DNA of 64,000 bases from Arenicellales bacterium (lineage in GTDB: Bacteria > Pseudomonadota > Gammaproteobacteria > BMS3Bbin11), in contig JARFQE010000076.1 of the NCBI GenBank assembly GCA_029287915.1, forward strand, positions 1 through 64,000. The letters are read 5' to 3'. Position 1 is the stretch's first letter. Each line of letters starts with the position of its first letter. The notes beneath the pieces are model-generated. The model was not told the DNA's origin, made no database searches, and saw only the letters and a list, made by a program, of their open reading frames with translations. A program made the translations under genes and the position numbers. This document shows, piece by piece, positions 44,898 to 55,003 of this stretch.

Positions 44898-44974
44898 CGC
44901 CTGAACTGTATCGGTGCATACAGAGAGAATTAATAAAAAAAACGTTTCAATAATTACATCGGAGGACTTCCAAT

Positions 44975-45226
44975 ATGAGTGAAAGAGCGTCTTACTGGAA
45001 AGCAAATATACGCCTGGTAACCGGGTGTCTAATTGTCTGGTTCATCGTGTCATTTGGGTTCGGTATAATTCTGGCTGAACCATTAAATAACATTAGCCTG
45101 GGTGGCTACAAACTTGGTTTCTGGTTTGCACAACAGGGATCCATATATACCTTTGTGTTTTTGATCTTTTTCTACGCCTGGCGTATGAACAAGCTCGATC
45201 GAAAATTCAACGTACACGAAGACTGA
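44975..45226 (+). CDS. DUF4212 small subunit of sodium:solute symporter
   Basis: The 83-residue protein has two membrane helices (about residues 14-36 and 51-73) and ends in a charged tail. DUF4212 genes stand directly before SSS-family symporter genes in many bacteria and are assumed to form part of the transporter. GGAGG lies nine bases before the ATG. The next gene begins 9 nt later. Confidence 0.92.
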   Translation: MSERASYWKANIRLVTGCLIVWFIVSFGFGIILAEPLNNISLGGYKLGFWFAQQGSIYTFVFLIFFYAWRMNKLDRKFNVHED

Positions 45227-45235
45227 GGGGGCGCT

Positions 45236-47017
45236 ATGGATCTTCAAACTATGACCTACCTGGTGGTAGGGTTGTCCTTTGCTATATATATCGGCATTGC
45301 ATTCTGGGCGAGAGCTAAAACGACCGGTGATTTTTATGTTGCAGGCAAGGGGGTGCATCCGGTATCAAATGGAATGGCCACCGCCGCAGACTGGATGTCG
45401 GCTGCCTCGTTCATATCTATGGCCGGACTGATTGCCTTTAACGGTTACGGCGCTTCCGTCTTCCTGATGGGATGGACGGGTGGTTATGTATTACTCGCCA
45501 TGTTACTGGCTCCTTACCTGCGCAAGTTTGGTAAATACACCGTGCCGGAATTTATTGGAGACCGGTATTACTCGAGAACTGCAAGAATTGTGGCAGTTAT
45601 CTGTTTGATTCTGGCATCCATAACCTATGTTATCGGGCAGATGAAGGGCATTGGTGTTGCCTTCTCACGTTTCCTTGAAACAAGTTATGAAATGGGCCTA
45701 TACATAGGCATGGGTGTTGTTTTCATCTACGCAGTTATGGGCGGAATGAAGGGCATCACTTATACCCAGATTGCACAGTATGTGATTCTCATTTTTGCCT
45801 ACACGGTACCCGCTGTCTTTATCTCTTTGAGTCTGACCGGTGTGGCCTTGCCACAGCTCGGGTTGGGTGCTGATATGTCAGGGACATCGATGTCTATGCT
45901 GGACAAGCTGGATCTTGTGGTTGGAGAGCTTGGCTTCAAGGAGTACTCGACACAGGTGATGGGCAGCAAACTCAATATGTTTGTCTATACGATGTCACTG
46001 ATGATTGGTACCGCTGGACTGCCTCATGTCATCATGCGTTTCTTTACCGTGCCGAAAGTGAAAGATGCTCGTGCCACTGCCGGCTGGGCGCTGGTGTTTA
46101 TTGCGATACTATATACGACGGCTCCTGCTGTTGGCGCGATGGCTCGTCTTAATCTGATGGAAACTATACAGGTTGGCGAGGTTGGTACAGTCGAAGGAAA
46201 TCTTGCTTATGATGACCGCCCGCAATGGTTCAAAAACTGGGAAACTACCGGTCTGCTGCAGTTCGAAGATAAAAACGGTGATGGCCGTATCCAGTACTAT
46301 AACGACAAGGACGAAACGTTTGCTGCAAAGGCTGAATCATATGGCTGGAAAGGCAATGAAATGGTCAAAGTTGACCGTGATATTATGGTACTGGCCAATC
46401 CGGAAATTGCTAAACTGCCAAACTGGGTGATCGCACTGGTTGTTGCCGGTGGGCTGGCTGCTGCACTATCGACAGCAGCCGGTTTGTTGCTGGCGATTGC
46501 CTCATCGATCTCGCACGATCTACTCAAAGGCGTGTTTATGCCATCTATATCAGAAAAGGCTGAACTACTGGCGGGTCGTATCGCTATGGCAGCTGCTATC
46601 GCTATGGCGGGTTACTTCGGCTTACATCCACCAGACTTTGCAGCCGGCACTGTAGCGATTGCATTTGGTCTTGCAGCGGCTTCAATATTTCCTGCACTGA
46701 TGATGGGTATCTTTAATAAAAGAGCTAATCGTGCCGGTGCTATCTGGGGAATGATTGCTGGCATTAGTGTTACTATGCTCTATGTATTCCAGCACAAAGG
46801 CATCATGTTTGTTCCTGGAACTGATTTTCTTGGTGACATGGGTGCAAACTGGTTCTTTGGTATTTCACCAAATGCCTTTGGTGCAGTAGGTGCTGTAGTT
46901 AACTTTGCTGTGGCTATCATAGTTTCGAAGCTGACTTCACCACCGCCAGAGCACATCCAGCACCTGGTAGAGGATATTCGTGTCCCTGCCGGCGCAGGTG
47001 CTGCAACAGGCCATTAA
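45236..47017 (+). CDS. actP: Sodium:solute symporter, acetate-type (ActP-like, VC_2705 subfamily)
   Basis: The 593-residue protein has about 13 membrane segments. It matches the SSS family (FYVAGKGVHPVSNGMATAAD, AALSTAAGLLLAIASSISHD near residue 405). A large soluble insert (about residues 320-380, with DRPQWFKNWETTGLLQFEDK) contains a DKNGDGRIQYYNDKDE stretch that resembles an EF-hand calcium-binding loop. DUF4212 precedes it and acs follows in the same region, so acetate or similar short-chain acids are the likely cargo; the substrate is inferred. The symbol is by this context. Confidence 0.9.
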   Translation: MDLQTMTYLVVGLSFAIYIGIAFWARAKTTGDFYVAGKGVHPVSNGMATAADWMSAASFISMAGLIAFNGYGASVFLMGWTGGYVLLAMLLAPYLRKFGKYTVPEFIGDRYYSRTARIVAVICLILASITYVIGQMKGIGVAFSRFLETSYEMGLYIGMGVVFIYAVMGGMKGITYTQIAQYVILIFAYTVPAVFISLSLTGVALPQLGLGADMSGTSMSMLDKLDLVVGELGFKEYSTQVMGSKLNMFVYTMSLMIGTAGLPHVIMRFFTVPKVKDARATAGWALVFIAILYTTAPAVGAMARLNLMETIQVGEVGTVEGNLAYDDRPQWFKNWETTGLLQFEDKNGDGRIQYYNDKDETFAAKAESYGWKGNEMVKVDRDIMVLANPEIAKLPNWVIALVVAGGLAAALSTAAGLLLAIASSISHDLLKGVFMPSISEKAELLAGRIAMAAAIAMAGYFGLHPPDFAAGTVAIAFGLAAASIFPALMMGIFNKRANRAGAIWGMIAGISVTMLYVFQHKGIMFVPGTDFLGDMGANWFFGISPNAFGAVGAVVNFAVAIIVSKLTSPPPEHIQHLVEDIRVPAGAGAATGH

Positions 47018-47035
47018 TACCTGAAGACCAATGAT

Positions 47036-47075
47036 AAAAGGCTCCCGCAGTTTGTATAATGCGGGAGCCTTTTTC
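47036..47075 (+). terminator. Intrinsic terminator behind the symporter gene
   Basis: AAAAGGCTCCCGCA / TGCGGGAGCCTTTT pairs over 14 bases with a 10-nt loop and a T run, 19 nt after the stop. It should limit read-through from the symporter gene into the following genes. Confidence 0.92.
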
Positions 47076-47105
47076 ATTTACGCTTTGAATATTTAAAAAT
47101 TTTTC

Positions 47106-47582
47106 ATGTCCCCCCATATCAAAGTTGCAATTATCATCGCCCCATTATTACTCATTGGGGGCTACATCGTTGCTGATTATTACCAAACCTCTAAAGAAGA
47201 GAAATACCTGACTTCTGAGGCGCAGAGAATACCAGCCTACCGACTTGAAATGGCTTCAAGCTGTGCAATACCAGAACAAGCATGTAAATTTAAAAAGGAT
47301 AATCTCATACTGACGTTGACAGTAGATAATAATAATTATCGTATAGAGTCCAGTCACAAACTTGATGGTGTAACGTTAGGGCTGGCCCAGGTAGACAGGG
47401 AAACCCGAACAATACAGATGCTGCAACTATCCGGACCAACGTCGTGGGCTGTGCCGGTAAGGCGCCTGACCAATCTGAAAATGGATGCTCCACTAGTGAT
47501 GCGTATCGCTTTAGCGAGTAATGGTAAGCGCTATTTTGCTGAATTCGAGATCGATAAATCCGGGCCATGGGGGGTGGAATAG
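47106..47582 (+). CDS. Membrane-anchored hypothetical protein
   Basis: The 158-residue protein has one N-terminal membrane helix (VAIIIAPLLLIGGYIVADYY) and a ~130-residue extracytoplasmic part with two cysteines (SCAIPEQACKF) that may form a disulfide. I do not recognise the family. Its stop codon overlaps the GTG start of the next gene by one base. Similar small genes are often seen between symporter and CBS/DUF294 genes in acetate clusters. Confidence 0.7.
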   Translation: MSPHIKVAIIIAPLLLIGGYIVADYYQTSKEEKYLTSEAQRIPAYRLEMASSCAIPEQACKFKKDNLILTLTVDNNNYRIESSHKLDGVTLGLAQVDRETRTIQMLQLSGPTSWAVPVRRLTNLKMDAPLVMRIALASNGKRYFAEFEIDKSGPWGVE

Positions 47583-49438
47583 TGGAAATCGAATTACAGG
47601 AAATCCGGCAATTTATTTCGGTGGTTCCACCGTTTGACCTGTTGTCGGAAAGTGAGCTGAAGCAAATTGTCCAGCGTCTTGGTATAAGGTATTTACGACG
47701 AGGGAAGTTTTTGCCGCCTGATTCAAAAAGCCCACCATCCTTATATTTCATCCGCCAGGGTACTGTTTCACTCTATTCAACTGATAATGAGCTGATTGGT
47801 ATGTTGGCAGAAGGCGAGCTCTGTACCGCATTTTGCGACACTGATGTAGATGCAATGATCCATGCCACGGCCACTGAAGACACACTGGTCTATGGCATCC
47901 CGTGTGTCGAGTTGTTTGACATTATTTCAAGCAAACCCCTGGTAAAGGAATTTCTTTTACATGAACCTACCCGGCGGTTGAAGCAGGCATCTACAGACAC
48001 AAAGAAAAAACTGGCACAGAACGCCACACTAATGAATACACCGTTGTCTGCACTAGTGACCGGCAAGGTGGTTGATATTGATCTTGATTCATCAATACAG
48101 GATGCATCGGTAAGGATGACAGAGTCTGGGGTGTCTTCGTTGCTGATAACAGAAGTGGGAAAGCTTACCGGGATTATAACAGACAGGGATATCCGCTCGC
48201 GCTGTCTGGCGAAGGGTTTATCTCCAGCAACACCAGTTAAGCAGATCATGACGAGAGACCCGTTAAAGATGAGCAGTGACGCAATGGCCTTTGATGCTCT
48301 AATGATGATGACAAAAAAAAATATCCATCATCTTCCTGTTATCGATGGCCAGCAGGTTCGAGGAATAATTACAGCGACAGACCTGATCAGACAGGAAGGA
48401 AAAAATGCCGTATATCTCACTCGCTCAATACACAGGGCAGAGTCAGTAGACGCACTGGTTGAAATAAGTCGCATGATTCCGGATCTTCAATGGCAACTGT
48501 TTATCTCTGGTGGGTCTGCTGAACATGTCGGCAGAGCCATTACTGCAGTAAGCAGTGCACTTACAAGACGCCTGATAGAAATGGCAGAAAAGAAGTTTGG
48601 TCCCCCACCGGTTCCCTTCGCCTGGGTTGCAGCAGGGTCACAGGCACGCAGGGAGCAGTCATCACATTCCGACCAGGATAATGGTCTGATAATTTCAGAT
48701 AGAATGAGGCCAGATGATGAAGAATGGTTCAGATTACTGGCTGAGTTTGTTTGCGATGGCCTGAATGCATGTGGATTTGTCTACTGCCCAGGCGATGCGA
48801 TGGCAAAAAACCCACAATGGCGTCAGACGGAAAATGTATGGACCAGTTACTTTATTAACTGGATAACAACGCCTGAGCCAATGGCACTGATGTTGTCCAG
48901 TATATTCTTTGATATACGGGTTATTTACGGTGATAAAAGCCTGTTGCAAAATATTCAGCAAAAGATTGTCGGAATTACAAAAAACAATCAGCTGTTTTTG
49001 GCTCACATGACGTCTAATGCCCTGCAACACAGAACCCCGCTGGGTTTTTTCCGTGACTTTGTACTCGTTGATGAAGGGGAACACAAAGACACGCTTGACC
49101 TTAAGCACAAGGGAATAGTACCGATTATTGATCTGGCGAGAATTTATGCTTTGGCTGAGGGCATTGATAAAGTCAATACAGTCGAACGTCTGAAAGCTGC
49201 TGCAGGCAGTCCGTCACTGAGTCACGATGGAGCAGATAATCTTCTGGATGCCTATGAGTTTATCAACAGGTTGCGTATGGAGCATCAGGTCGAGCAGATT
49301 AGAAATGGCGAGAATGCTGATAATTACCTGTCGCCGAAACAATTATCAAGGCTGGAACGTTCGCATCTAAAAGATGTGTTCAAGGTAGTGCAGACGATGC
49401 AGGAGTCTCTAGCACAGCGTTATCATACAGGACTCTAG
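47582..49438 (+). CDS. cNMP-binding / CBS / DUF294 nucleotidyltransferase-like signalling protein
   Basis: Order of domains in 618 residues: N-terminal cNMP-type domain (about 15-130), two CBS domains (about 160-285; MTESGVSSLLITEVGKLTGI, ITDRDIRSRCLAKGL, IMTRDPLKM), a DUF294 putative nucleotidyltransferase (PFAWVAAGSQARREQSSHSD with GSxxRxExxxxSDxD pattern, about residues 345-365) and DUF294_C. Such proteins stand beside SSS symporter and acs genes and probably control uptake in response to nucleotides. I take GTG 47582, with GGGGGGTGGA upstream; an ATG at 47567 is the alternative. Confidence 0.9.
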   Translation: MEIELQEIRQFISVVPPFDLLSESELKQIVQRLGIRYLRRGKFLPPDSKSPPSLYFIRQGTVSLYSTDNELIGMLAEGELCTAFCDTDVDAMIHATATEDTLVYGIPCVELFDIISSKPLVKEFLLHEPTRRLKQASTDTKKKLAQNATLMNTPLSALVTGKVVDIDLDSSIQDASVRMTESGVSSLLITEVGKLTGIITDRDIRSRCLAKGLSPATPVKQIMTRDPLKMSSDAMAFDALMMMTKKNIHHLPVIDGQQVRGIITATDLIRQEGKNAVYLTRSIHRAESVDALVEISRMIPDLQWQLFISGGSAEHVGRAITAVSSALTRRLIEMAEKKFGPPPVPFAWVAAGSQARREQSSHSDQDNGLIISDRMRPDDEEWFRLLAEFVCDGLNACGFVYCPGDAMAKNPQWRQTENVWTSYFINWITTPEPMALMLSSIFFDIRVIYGDKSLLQNIQQKIVGITKNNQLFLAHMTSNALQHRTPLGFFRDFVLVDEGEHKDTLDLKHKGIVPIIDLARIYALAEGIDKVNTVERLKAAAGSPSLSHDGADNLLDAYEFINRLRMEHQVEQIRNGENADNYLSPKQLSRLERSHLKDVFKVVQTMQESLAQRYHTGL

Positions 49439-49442
49439 TGGC

Positions 49443-50135
49443 ATGTTGAGCCGCTTGCTCTCATTTAGACAGGAAGCCAGGCGCAGGCACCTGCTTCGAC
49501 ATGCGCCAGCGGGTCCGTTGAAAGAATATCTTTCCGTGCCTTTAATTGATCCGAAGACGGATATACATTCTGTATCATTGATATCACTGGATTTTGAAAC
49601 CAGTGGATTAAATTCGTCCGAGGATCAAATTGTAAGCGTGGGTTATGTCACGCTAGAGGATGGAGAAATAATGCTTTCTACCGCTCAGCACCGGCTGGTA
49701 AAGATAGATCAGGCACTGTCTGAGCAAAGTGTTGTAATTCACAGGATTACTGATGACCTTTCTGCTGCCGGGGAGCCACTGGAAAAAGTAGTCGGCGAGT
49801 TATTAGTATCCCTGGCCGGTAAAGTAATGCTGGCGCATAATGCAACGATTGAGACAACATTTTTAAAACAGGCATGTTTGAAGCTGTATGGTGAAAGCGT
49901 GGATTTCCCCGTCATTGATACCATGAAGATCGCGAGACAATGGTTCGAGAGACGAAACAAGGAGATTGTGCAGGGTGATCTGCGGTTGTTCAATTTGCGT
50001 AAGCGGTATGGCCTCCCCATGTATCAGGCCCACAATGCTTTGAGTGATGCGGTTGCAACTGCCGAATTATTACAGGCTCAGATAGAACATATGGATAGTA
50101 GTAAGTGTTTGCCTTTGAAGAAGTTTTTAAGTTAA
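49443..50135 (+). CDS. DnaQ-like 3'-5' exonuclease (DEDDh)
   Basis: The 230-residue protein has the DEDDh motifs in order: LDFETSGLNSSEDQIVSVGY (first D and E, about residues 50-69), HNATIETTFL (second D replaced by E in the IETT segment) and HNALSDAVATAELL (H and last D, about residues 195-210). It is the epsilon-subunit type, but short and linked to acs and DUF294 genes rather than to DNA polymerase. The acetate-cluster companion genes make a regulatory link plausible, unproven. Confidence 0.88.
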   Translation: MLSRLLSFRQEARRRHLLRHAPAGPLKEYLSVPLIDPKTDIHSVSLISLDFETSGLNSSEDQIVSVGYVTLEDGEIMLSTAQHRLVKIDQALSEQSVVIHRITDDLSAAGEPLEKVVGELLVSLAGKVMLAHNATIETTFLKQACLKLYGESVDFPVIDTMKIARQWFERRNKEIVQGDLRLFNLRKRYGLPMYQAHNALSDAVATAELLQAQIEHMDSSKCLPLKKFLS

Positions 50136-50229
50136 CTTTCCATTATATCGTTTATAGCCTTTGACAGATAAACCGAGTTCAAGCAACATCCAACGAAATA
50201 GAAGAACTACCAGGAAATAGGAGAAACCC

Positions 50230-52167
50230 ATGTCTGAATCTAAAGTTTACCCAGTACCCGAAGAATTTGCCGATAATGCGCATATCAATAGTGAGCTTTA
50301 TGAGGCTATGTATCAGCGATCTATTGAAGACCCGGATAAATTCTGGTCAGATCAGGCCGAGACATTTCTTGACTGGTCAAAAACCTGGGACAGTGTTCAG
50401 AACTGGGACTTCAAAACAGGTGTAATAAGATGGTTTGAAGGCGGCAAACTGAATGTTTCATACAATTGCCTTGATAGACATCTTGATAGACGCGGTGACC
50501 AGGTCGCTCTACTGTGGGAAGGTGATGATCCGAATGTTGATAATAAATTAACCTATCGTGAACTACATGAGCAGGTGTGCAAGTTTTCCAATGTCCTGAA
50601 GGCAAGAGGTGTTAACAAGGGAGATCGTGTTTGCATCTACATGCCAATGGTGACCGAAGCAGCAGTAGCAATGCTTGCCTGTACCCGCATTGGTGCTGTC
50701 CACTCGATTGTGTTTGGTGGTTTTTCTCCCGATTCGCTTCGTGATCGTATTCTTGATTCAGATTGCCAGACGCTTATCACCGCTGATGAGGGTGTGCGCG
50801 GTGGTAAAGCCGTTGCACTGAAAGACAACGCCGATAAGGCCATGTCTGAATGCCCAAATGTACATACCTGTGTGGTGATTCGTCGTACTGGTGGCGATGT
50901 CAACTGGCAGCAAGGCAGGGATGTCTGGTACGACGAGCTGATGGCAGATGCATCGACTGATTGTCCACCTGAAGAAATGGATGCGGAAGATCCACTGTTT
51001 ATACTTTATACCTCCGGATCGACTGGAAAACCAAAAGGTGTCCTGCATACAACAGGTGGATATTTGCTGTATGCCGCGATGACCCACAAGTACGTGTTTG
51101 ATTATCATGATGGTGATATCTACTGGTGTACTGCTGATGTTGGCTGGGTTACCGGTCATACCTATATCGTATATGGACCACTGGCCAATGGCGCCACTAC
51201 ATTGATGTTTGAAGGAATCCCAACCTATCCGGATGCCTCCCGTTTCTGGCAGGTGATAGACAAACATAAGGTCAATCAGTTTTATACTGCACCGACTGCG
51301 ATACGAGCATTGATGCGTTCAGGTGAAGAACTGGTAAAGAAAACATCACGCAGCAGTTTGAAGCTGCTGGGAACTGTTGGAGAACCCATCAATCCGGAAG
51401 CATGGGAATGGTACTATCACGTCGTTGGTGATGCCCGATGTCCGATCGTAGATACCTGGTGGCAAACAGAAACCGGCGGCCATCTAATTACCCCGCTACC
51501 TGGCGCGACAGATCTGAAGCCGGGCTCGGCATCGAAACCATTCTTTGGCGTGCAACCTGCCATCGTCGATGAGCAAGGCAATGAATTGGAAGGTGAATGT
51601 TCAGGCAACCTGGTCATGAAGGCCCCATGGCCCGGTATGATGCGCTCGGTATATGGCGATCATCAGCGATTCATAGATACCTACTTCAGCACCTATCCGG
51701 GAACCTACTTTACCGGTGACGGTTGTCGGCGCGACGCTGACGGCTATTACTGGATAACCGGGCGCGTTGATGATGTGCTTAATGTATCAGGTCATCGCCT
51801 CGGCACCGCGGAAATAGAATCGGCACTGGTGTTACACGACAGTGTTGCTGAAGCGGCAGTAGTTGGTTACCCACATGATATTAAGGGGCAGGGCATCTAT
51901 GCCTATGTCACACTGATGGCAGATGCTGAGGAGTCAGATGAACTTAGTAAGGAACTGGTACACTTTGTTCGAAATGAGATTGGACCTATAGCAACTATCG
52001 ATATACTGCAATGGGCACCAGGTTTGCCAAAGACACGTTCAGGAAAAATCATGCGTCGCATCCTGCGCAAGGTTGCCGAGAACGATATCGGTAATCTTGG
52101 TGATACGTCGACACTGGCAGATCCGGCGGTGGTTGATCACCTGGTTGAGAATAGAGCAAACAAATAG
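50230..52167 (+). CDS. acs: Acs, acetyl-CoA synthetase (AMP-forming)
   Basis: Acs activates acetate to acetyl-CoA via acetyl-AMP. The 645-residue protein has the A3 motif [19 protein letters not shown] (about residues 263-281), A5-type [34 protein letters not shown], and the acetylation-controlled lysine in [11 protein letters not shown] (the last lysine region, about residues 605-615). AGGAGAAACCC precedes the ATG. It closes the acetate uptake-activation block. Confidence 0.97.
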   Translation: MSESKVYPVPEEFADNAHINSELYEAMYQRSIEDPDKFWSDQAETFLDWSKTWDSVQNWDFKTGVIRWFEGGKLNVSYNCLDRHLDRRGDQVALLWEGDDPNVDNKLTYRELHEQVCKFSNVLKARGVNKGDRVCIYMPMVTEAAVAMLACTRIGAVHSIVFGGFSPDSLRDRILDSDCQTLITADEGVRGGKAVALKDNADKAMSECPNVHTCVVIRRTGGDVNWQQGRDVWYDELMADASTDCPPEEMDAEDPLFILYTSGSTGKPKGVLHTTGGYLLYAAMTHKYVFDYHDGDIYWCTADVGWVTGHTYIVYGPLANGATTLMFEGIPTYPDASRFWQVIDKHKVNQFYTAPTAIRALMRSGEELVKKTSRSSLKLLGTVGEPINPEAWEWYYHVVGDARCPIVDTWWQTETGGHLITPLPGATDLKPGSASKPFFGVQPAIVDEQGNELEGECSGNLVMKAPWPGMMRSVYGDHQRFIDTYFSTYPGTYFTGDGCRRDADGYYWITGRVDDVLNVSGHRLGTAEIESALVLHDSVAEAAVVGYPHDIKGQGIYAYVTLMADAEESDELSKELVHFVRNEIGPIATIDILQWAPGLPKTRSGKIMRRILRKVAENDIGNLGDTSTLADPAVVDHLVENRANK

Positions 52168-52354
52168 AAAATTTGTTTATTCGAAACTCTAGTAACGAAG
52201 CAAAGGAACGACACCCTGATGTGCTGGTCTTTGATGGCTGGGGCTCTAGACTGGGCGTAGCGGACTCCACAGGACAAGTATGTCGCGTGTCTTTTCGTAG
52301 CACGCGTAGAGATATGCAAGCGAATGTATTAAATAAAACTTAATACTTGGTACT
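52168..52354. other. Short gap behind acs with a stop-free 57-codon stretch
   Basis: In one plus-strand frame (52159-52342) the codons are open and read as plausible protein (HPDVLVFDGWGSRLGV, TGQVCRVSFRSTRRD), but there is no ATG and no ribosome site. It may be a gene remnant or chance. A hairpin CGCGTG / CACGCG lies at about 52284-52306. Confidence 0.35.
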
Positions 52355-54865
52355 TCAATAATCATACATCTCATCCAGCGAAGGGTTTTTCTTTTTCATC
52401 TCCTCCAGAACAGTGCTGAGATACTCGCGGTCCAGTATCTGTCCGCATAGCGCACTTGCATCTTCGGGTATATTTTTACCAAAGATTCGTCTGAAGGGAG
52501 CATGTAATGGACTGGTGATAAATTTAACATAGCCAATGAGCAGGTCGGATGGCTTAATCGCAATGCCAAGTTCATCGAATGAGCCGTTGATACGAATCGG
52601 TGCCTGCAGACCGAAGATTCTGGCTTTTTTCGCTTGCGGGAAAAGTGACAATGAAACCTCTTCCTGCTGAAAGTTTACGTTCAGATTTCCGATCATATAA
52701 ATTTTGGTGGAGTCAACAACAAGCAGTTCCTCAGATAATGTACCGTCCTCGACATCTAACAGTGCTACGCCACAATTAAACTTAGACTCCTTCTTGTTCA
52801 GTTCCGGCAATATGGCCAGAAACAGGTTCACTGACCATATGTTTAGAATACTCGAATCGATGTTTTCTGGCCACAGGGCAAAATCGAACTGGCCATTAGC
52901 GTGTTCAAGTCCATGCTTGAAATCACGACCAGACAGCTCAAGATCAATCCTTGTGCTAATCAGGCCATCAGCTGGGGAGTCTGGTTTGATGTGCCTATAC
53001 AGTACACCATAATCGAACTTATCCATATCGAGTTTAAGACGTCCTTCTACGTTCTGATCATGCTGTACAAGTTGCAGCTCTCCATTGATGAAACCGCCGG
53101 GTATGTCAAGTTCGAAGTTCTTAACGTACAGTGACTTGTCTGTAACGCGCAGTTGTAGTTTTCCTCCACCGAGATCATCATCGCCAGAAAGAACTTGCCT
53201 GGCTTCAAGCTGCAAAGTCATATGAACATTGGGGTATGAATGTGATTCCTTAATCCCTTTGCTCAATGTTCCATTGATTGGCACTTTCTTTCCTTTTCTA
53301 GCCCGGGGTGCTACATCACCTATTGCGTTATCAGTTGCCTCAGGAAACAGTGAAAAACCTTCAACATTAAAGTCATTGATCTGGAATCTGTGACTAACGA
53401 GGTTTAAATCCCAGTGAGTTTCGCTCCCGCTGGTATCAATAAAAATCTGTCCCCCGAGATCACTATCGCCTATGCGTGCCTTCAGGTTACTGACACGAAA
53501 CCCTTTCGGGTCAATATTCAATTTCCCATTGAACTGGAAAGGACCGAAAGGTGGAAAGTCATTATTCAGCAGTTTGTTCCAGTGATCGAGACGTTTCCCC
53601 TTAATGTCGAGCGCTATGAATAAGGATCGATTACTTACTGGAAGATCGATATTGCCAGTAAGTTTTATAACTGAATGATTGAGTGTAGTGGTCAGATCCA
53701 GGTAGACTTTTTCCTGTTTGCTAAAAAACTCGCTTAGCCTGTTCGATGTCAGTTTCAGCTGTATCGATTCATCATCTATATTACCGGTTAAGTCAAGCTT
53801 TACCTGATTATCAGTGTCGGCAAGAAGTGTCGCTGTTGAAAAGGTGAGTTTACGACTCCTGTCATTAGCCGGGTTATGCAGGTTCCAGTGTCCTTCTGAC
53901 AGGTTTATCCTGAAAACAGACTGTTCGAGTATCTGCTTAAGGTCGCCACCATGCAGATCAGCATTGAAAGTCAGGTCACTGCTATAGGCGTCAAGACCTT
54001 CCACAAGCCCGGGCCACGACAACACCTGGCCGATATCAACTTGCTGCGCATTTAGTTTTACCGTGCCATCAAACGTCTTGTTTGACGATTTAAGCTGTAA
54101 TTCAAGATTGACGGGCTTATCAGCAACGTGTCCCTGCATTTGCATATGCCAGGGTTTATTGTTGATCAAATTGCGGAGCAGGTCCGATGTAGCTGTGAAC
54201 CTGTAAGGAATATCTTTACTTGTTCCGTTAATGTTTGCAGTTAGATGAGTTTTATCGTGTGTGTTTATGACGATCTCATCAATTCTGTTGTTGAATTCAC
54301 GTTTAAGCTTGTCATCTTTATAGTTTATGTTCAAATCCGTTAGTCTGAATTCTTCAATCCAGATCTTCTTCTGTTTGATGTTTTTATCGCTGGCTGCTGG
54401 GGTCTTCTCTGTTGCCTTGTTTTCGCTCTGTTGCGTTTTCTTTGTGGAGCTAATAAATGATTTCCAGTTTTGCCTGCCATCGACGGACTGCTCAAGATTG
54501 AGCTGGATTGATGATGCAGATATCTCAATAAATTCCAGCTGACCGGAAATAATCGGTAACAGGGCCAGTTGCACTCGTGCTTCGGCGACGCTTATGATAT
54601 CTTCTGCTGACCACCCTATGTCATTGGCAATATGGAGCTGATCGACGACCAGCGTGGGATAGAAGCTGATAGCAAGGCGAACCTCACCATCGATACGAAC
54701 ATCATGGCCAGCTGTTTCCGAGGCCTTTTTGACAAATTGCTGACGCGCGCCTTCCAGTGGCACAGTGATATTGGCATAGGACAATATGCCAATGATTATG
54801 GAAATCAGCGTAACAGGAACCACAATGGCACGGAAAGCGATTACAATAACCTTTCTTATTTTCAT
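52355..54865 (-). CDS. AsmA-family envelope protein
   Basis: The 836-residue protein has an N-terminal membrane helix (VIVIAFRAIVVPVTLISIIIG) and a long beta-rich periplasmic domain of repeating units, with the AsmA N-terminal pattern around FPTLVVDQLHIANDIGWSAE and the C-terminal AsmA domain (about residues 560-740). AsmA/TamB-like proteins bridge inner and outer membrane and move phospholipids. It starts at ATG 54865. It stands divergent from cti. Confidence 0.9.
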   Translation of the reverse strand: MKIRKVIVIAFRAIVVPVTLISIIIGILSYANITVPLEGARQQFVKKASETAGHDVRIDGEVRLAISFYPTLVVDQLHIANDIGWSAEDIISVAEARVQLALLPIISGQLEFIEISASSIQLNLEQSVDGRQNWKSFISSTKKTQQSENKATEKTPAASDKNIKQKKIWIEEFRLTDLNINYKDDKLKREFNNRIDEIVINTHDKTHLTANINGTSKDIPYRFTATSDLLRNLINNKPWHMQMQGHVADKPVNLELQLKSSNKTFDGTVKLNAQQVDIGQVLSWPGLVEGLDAYSSDLTFNADLHGGDLKQILEQSVFRINLSEGHWNLHNPANDRSRKLTFSTATLLADTDNQVKLDLTGNIDDESIQLKLTSNRLSEFFSKQEKVYLDLTTTLNHSVIKLTGNIDLPVSNRSLFIALDIKGKRLDHWNKLLNNDFPPFGPFQFNGKLNIDPKGFRVSNLKARIGDSDLGGQIFIDTSGSETHWDLNLVSHRFQINDFNVEGFSLFPEATDNAIGDVAPRARKGKKVPINGTLSKGIKESHSYPNVHMTLQLEARQVLSGDDDLGGGKLQLRVTDKSLYVKNFELDIPGGFINGELQLVQHDQNVEGRLKLDMDKFDYGVLYRHIKPDSPADGLISTRIDLELSGRDFKHGLEHANGQFDFALWPENIDSSILNIWSVNLFLAILPELNKKESKFNCGVALLDVEDGTLSEELLVVDSTKIYMIGNLNVNFQQEEVSLSLFPQAKKARIFGLQAPIRINGSFDELGIAIKPSDLLIGYVKFITSPLHAPFRRIFGKNIPEDASALCGQILDREYLSTVLEEMKKKNPSLDEMYDY

Positions 54866-55003
54866 TTTAGTATTGTCGACCTGTGCGGATAGTTCTGTTC
54901 ATTGTAGTTAGTTGATAGAATCCAAAGTTTGTCAGACTCCATACTAAAGATCGAGTCAAAATGTTCTAGTTAAAGTAACAAACAATTGCTTCCGAGAAAT
55001 ACT

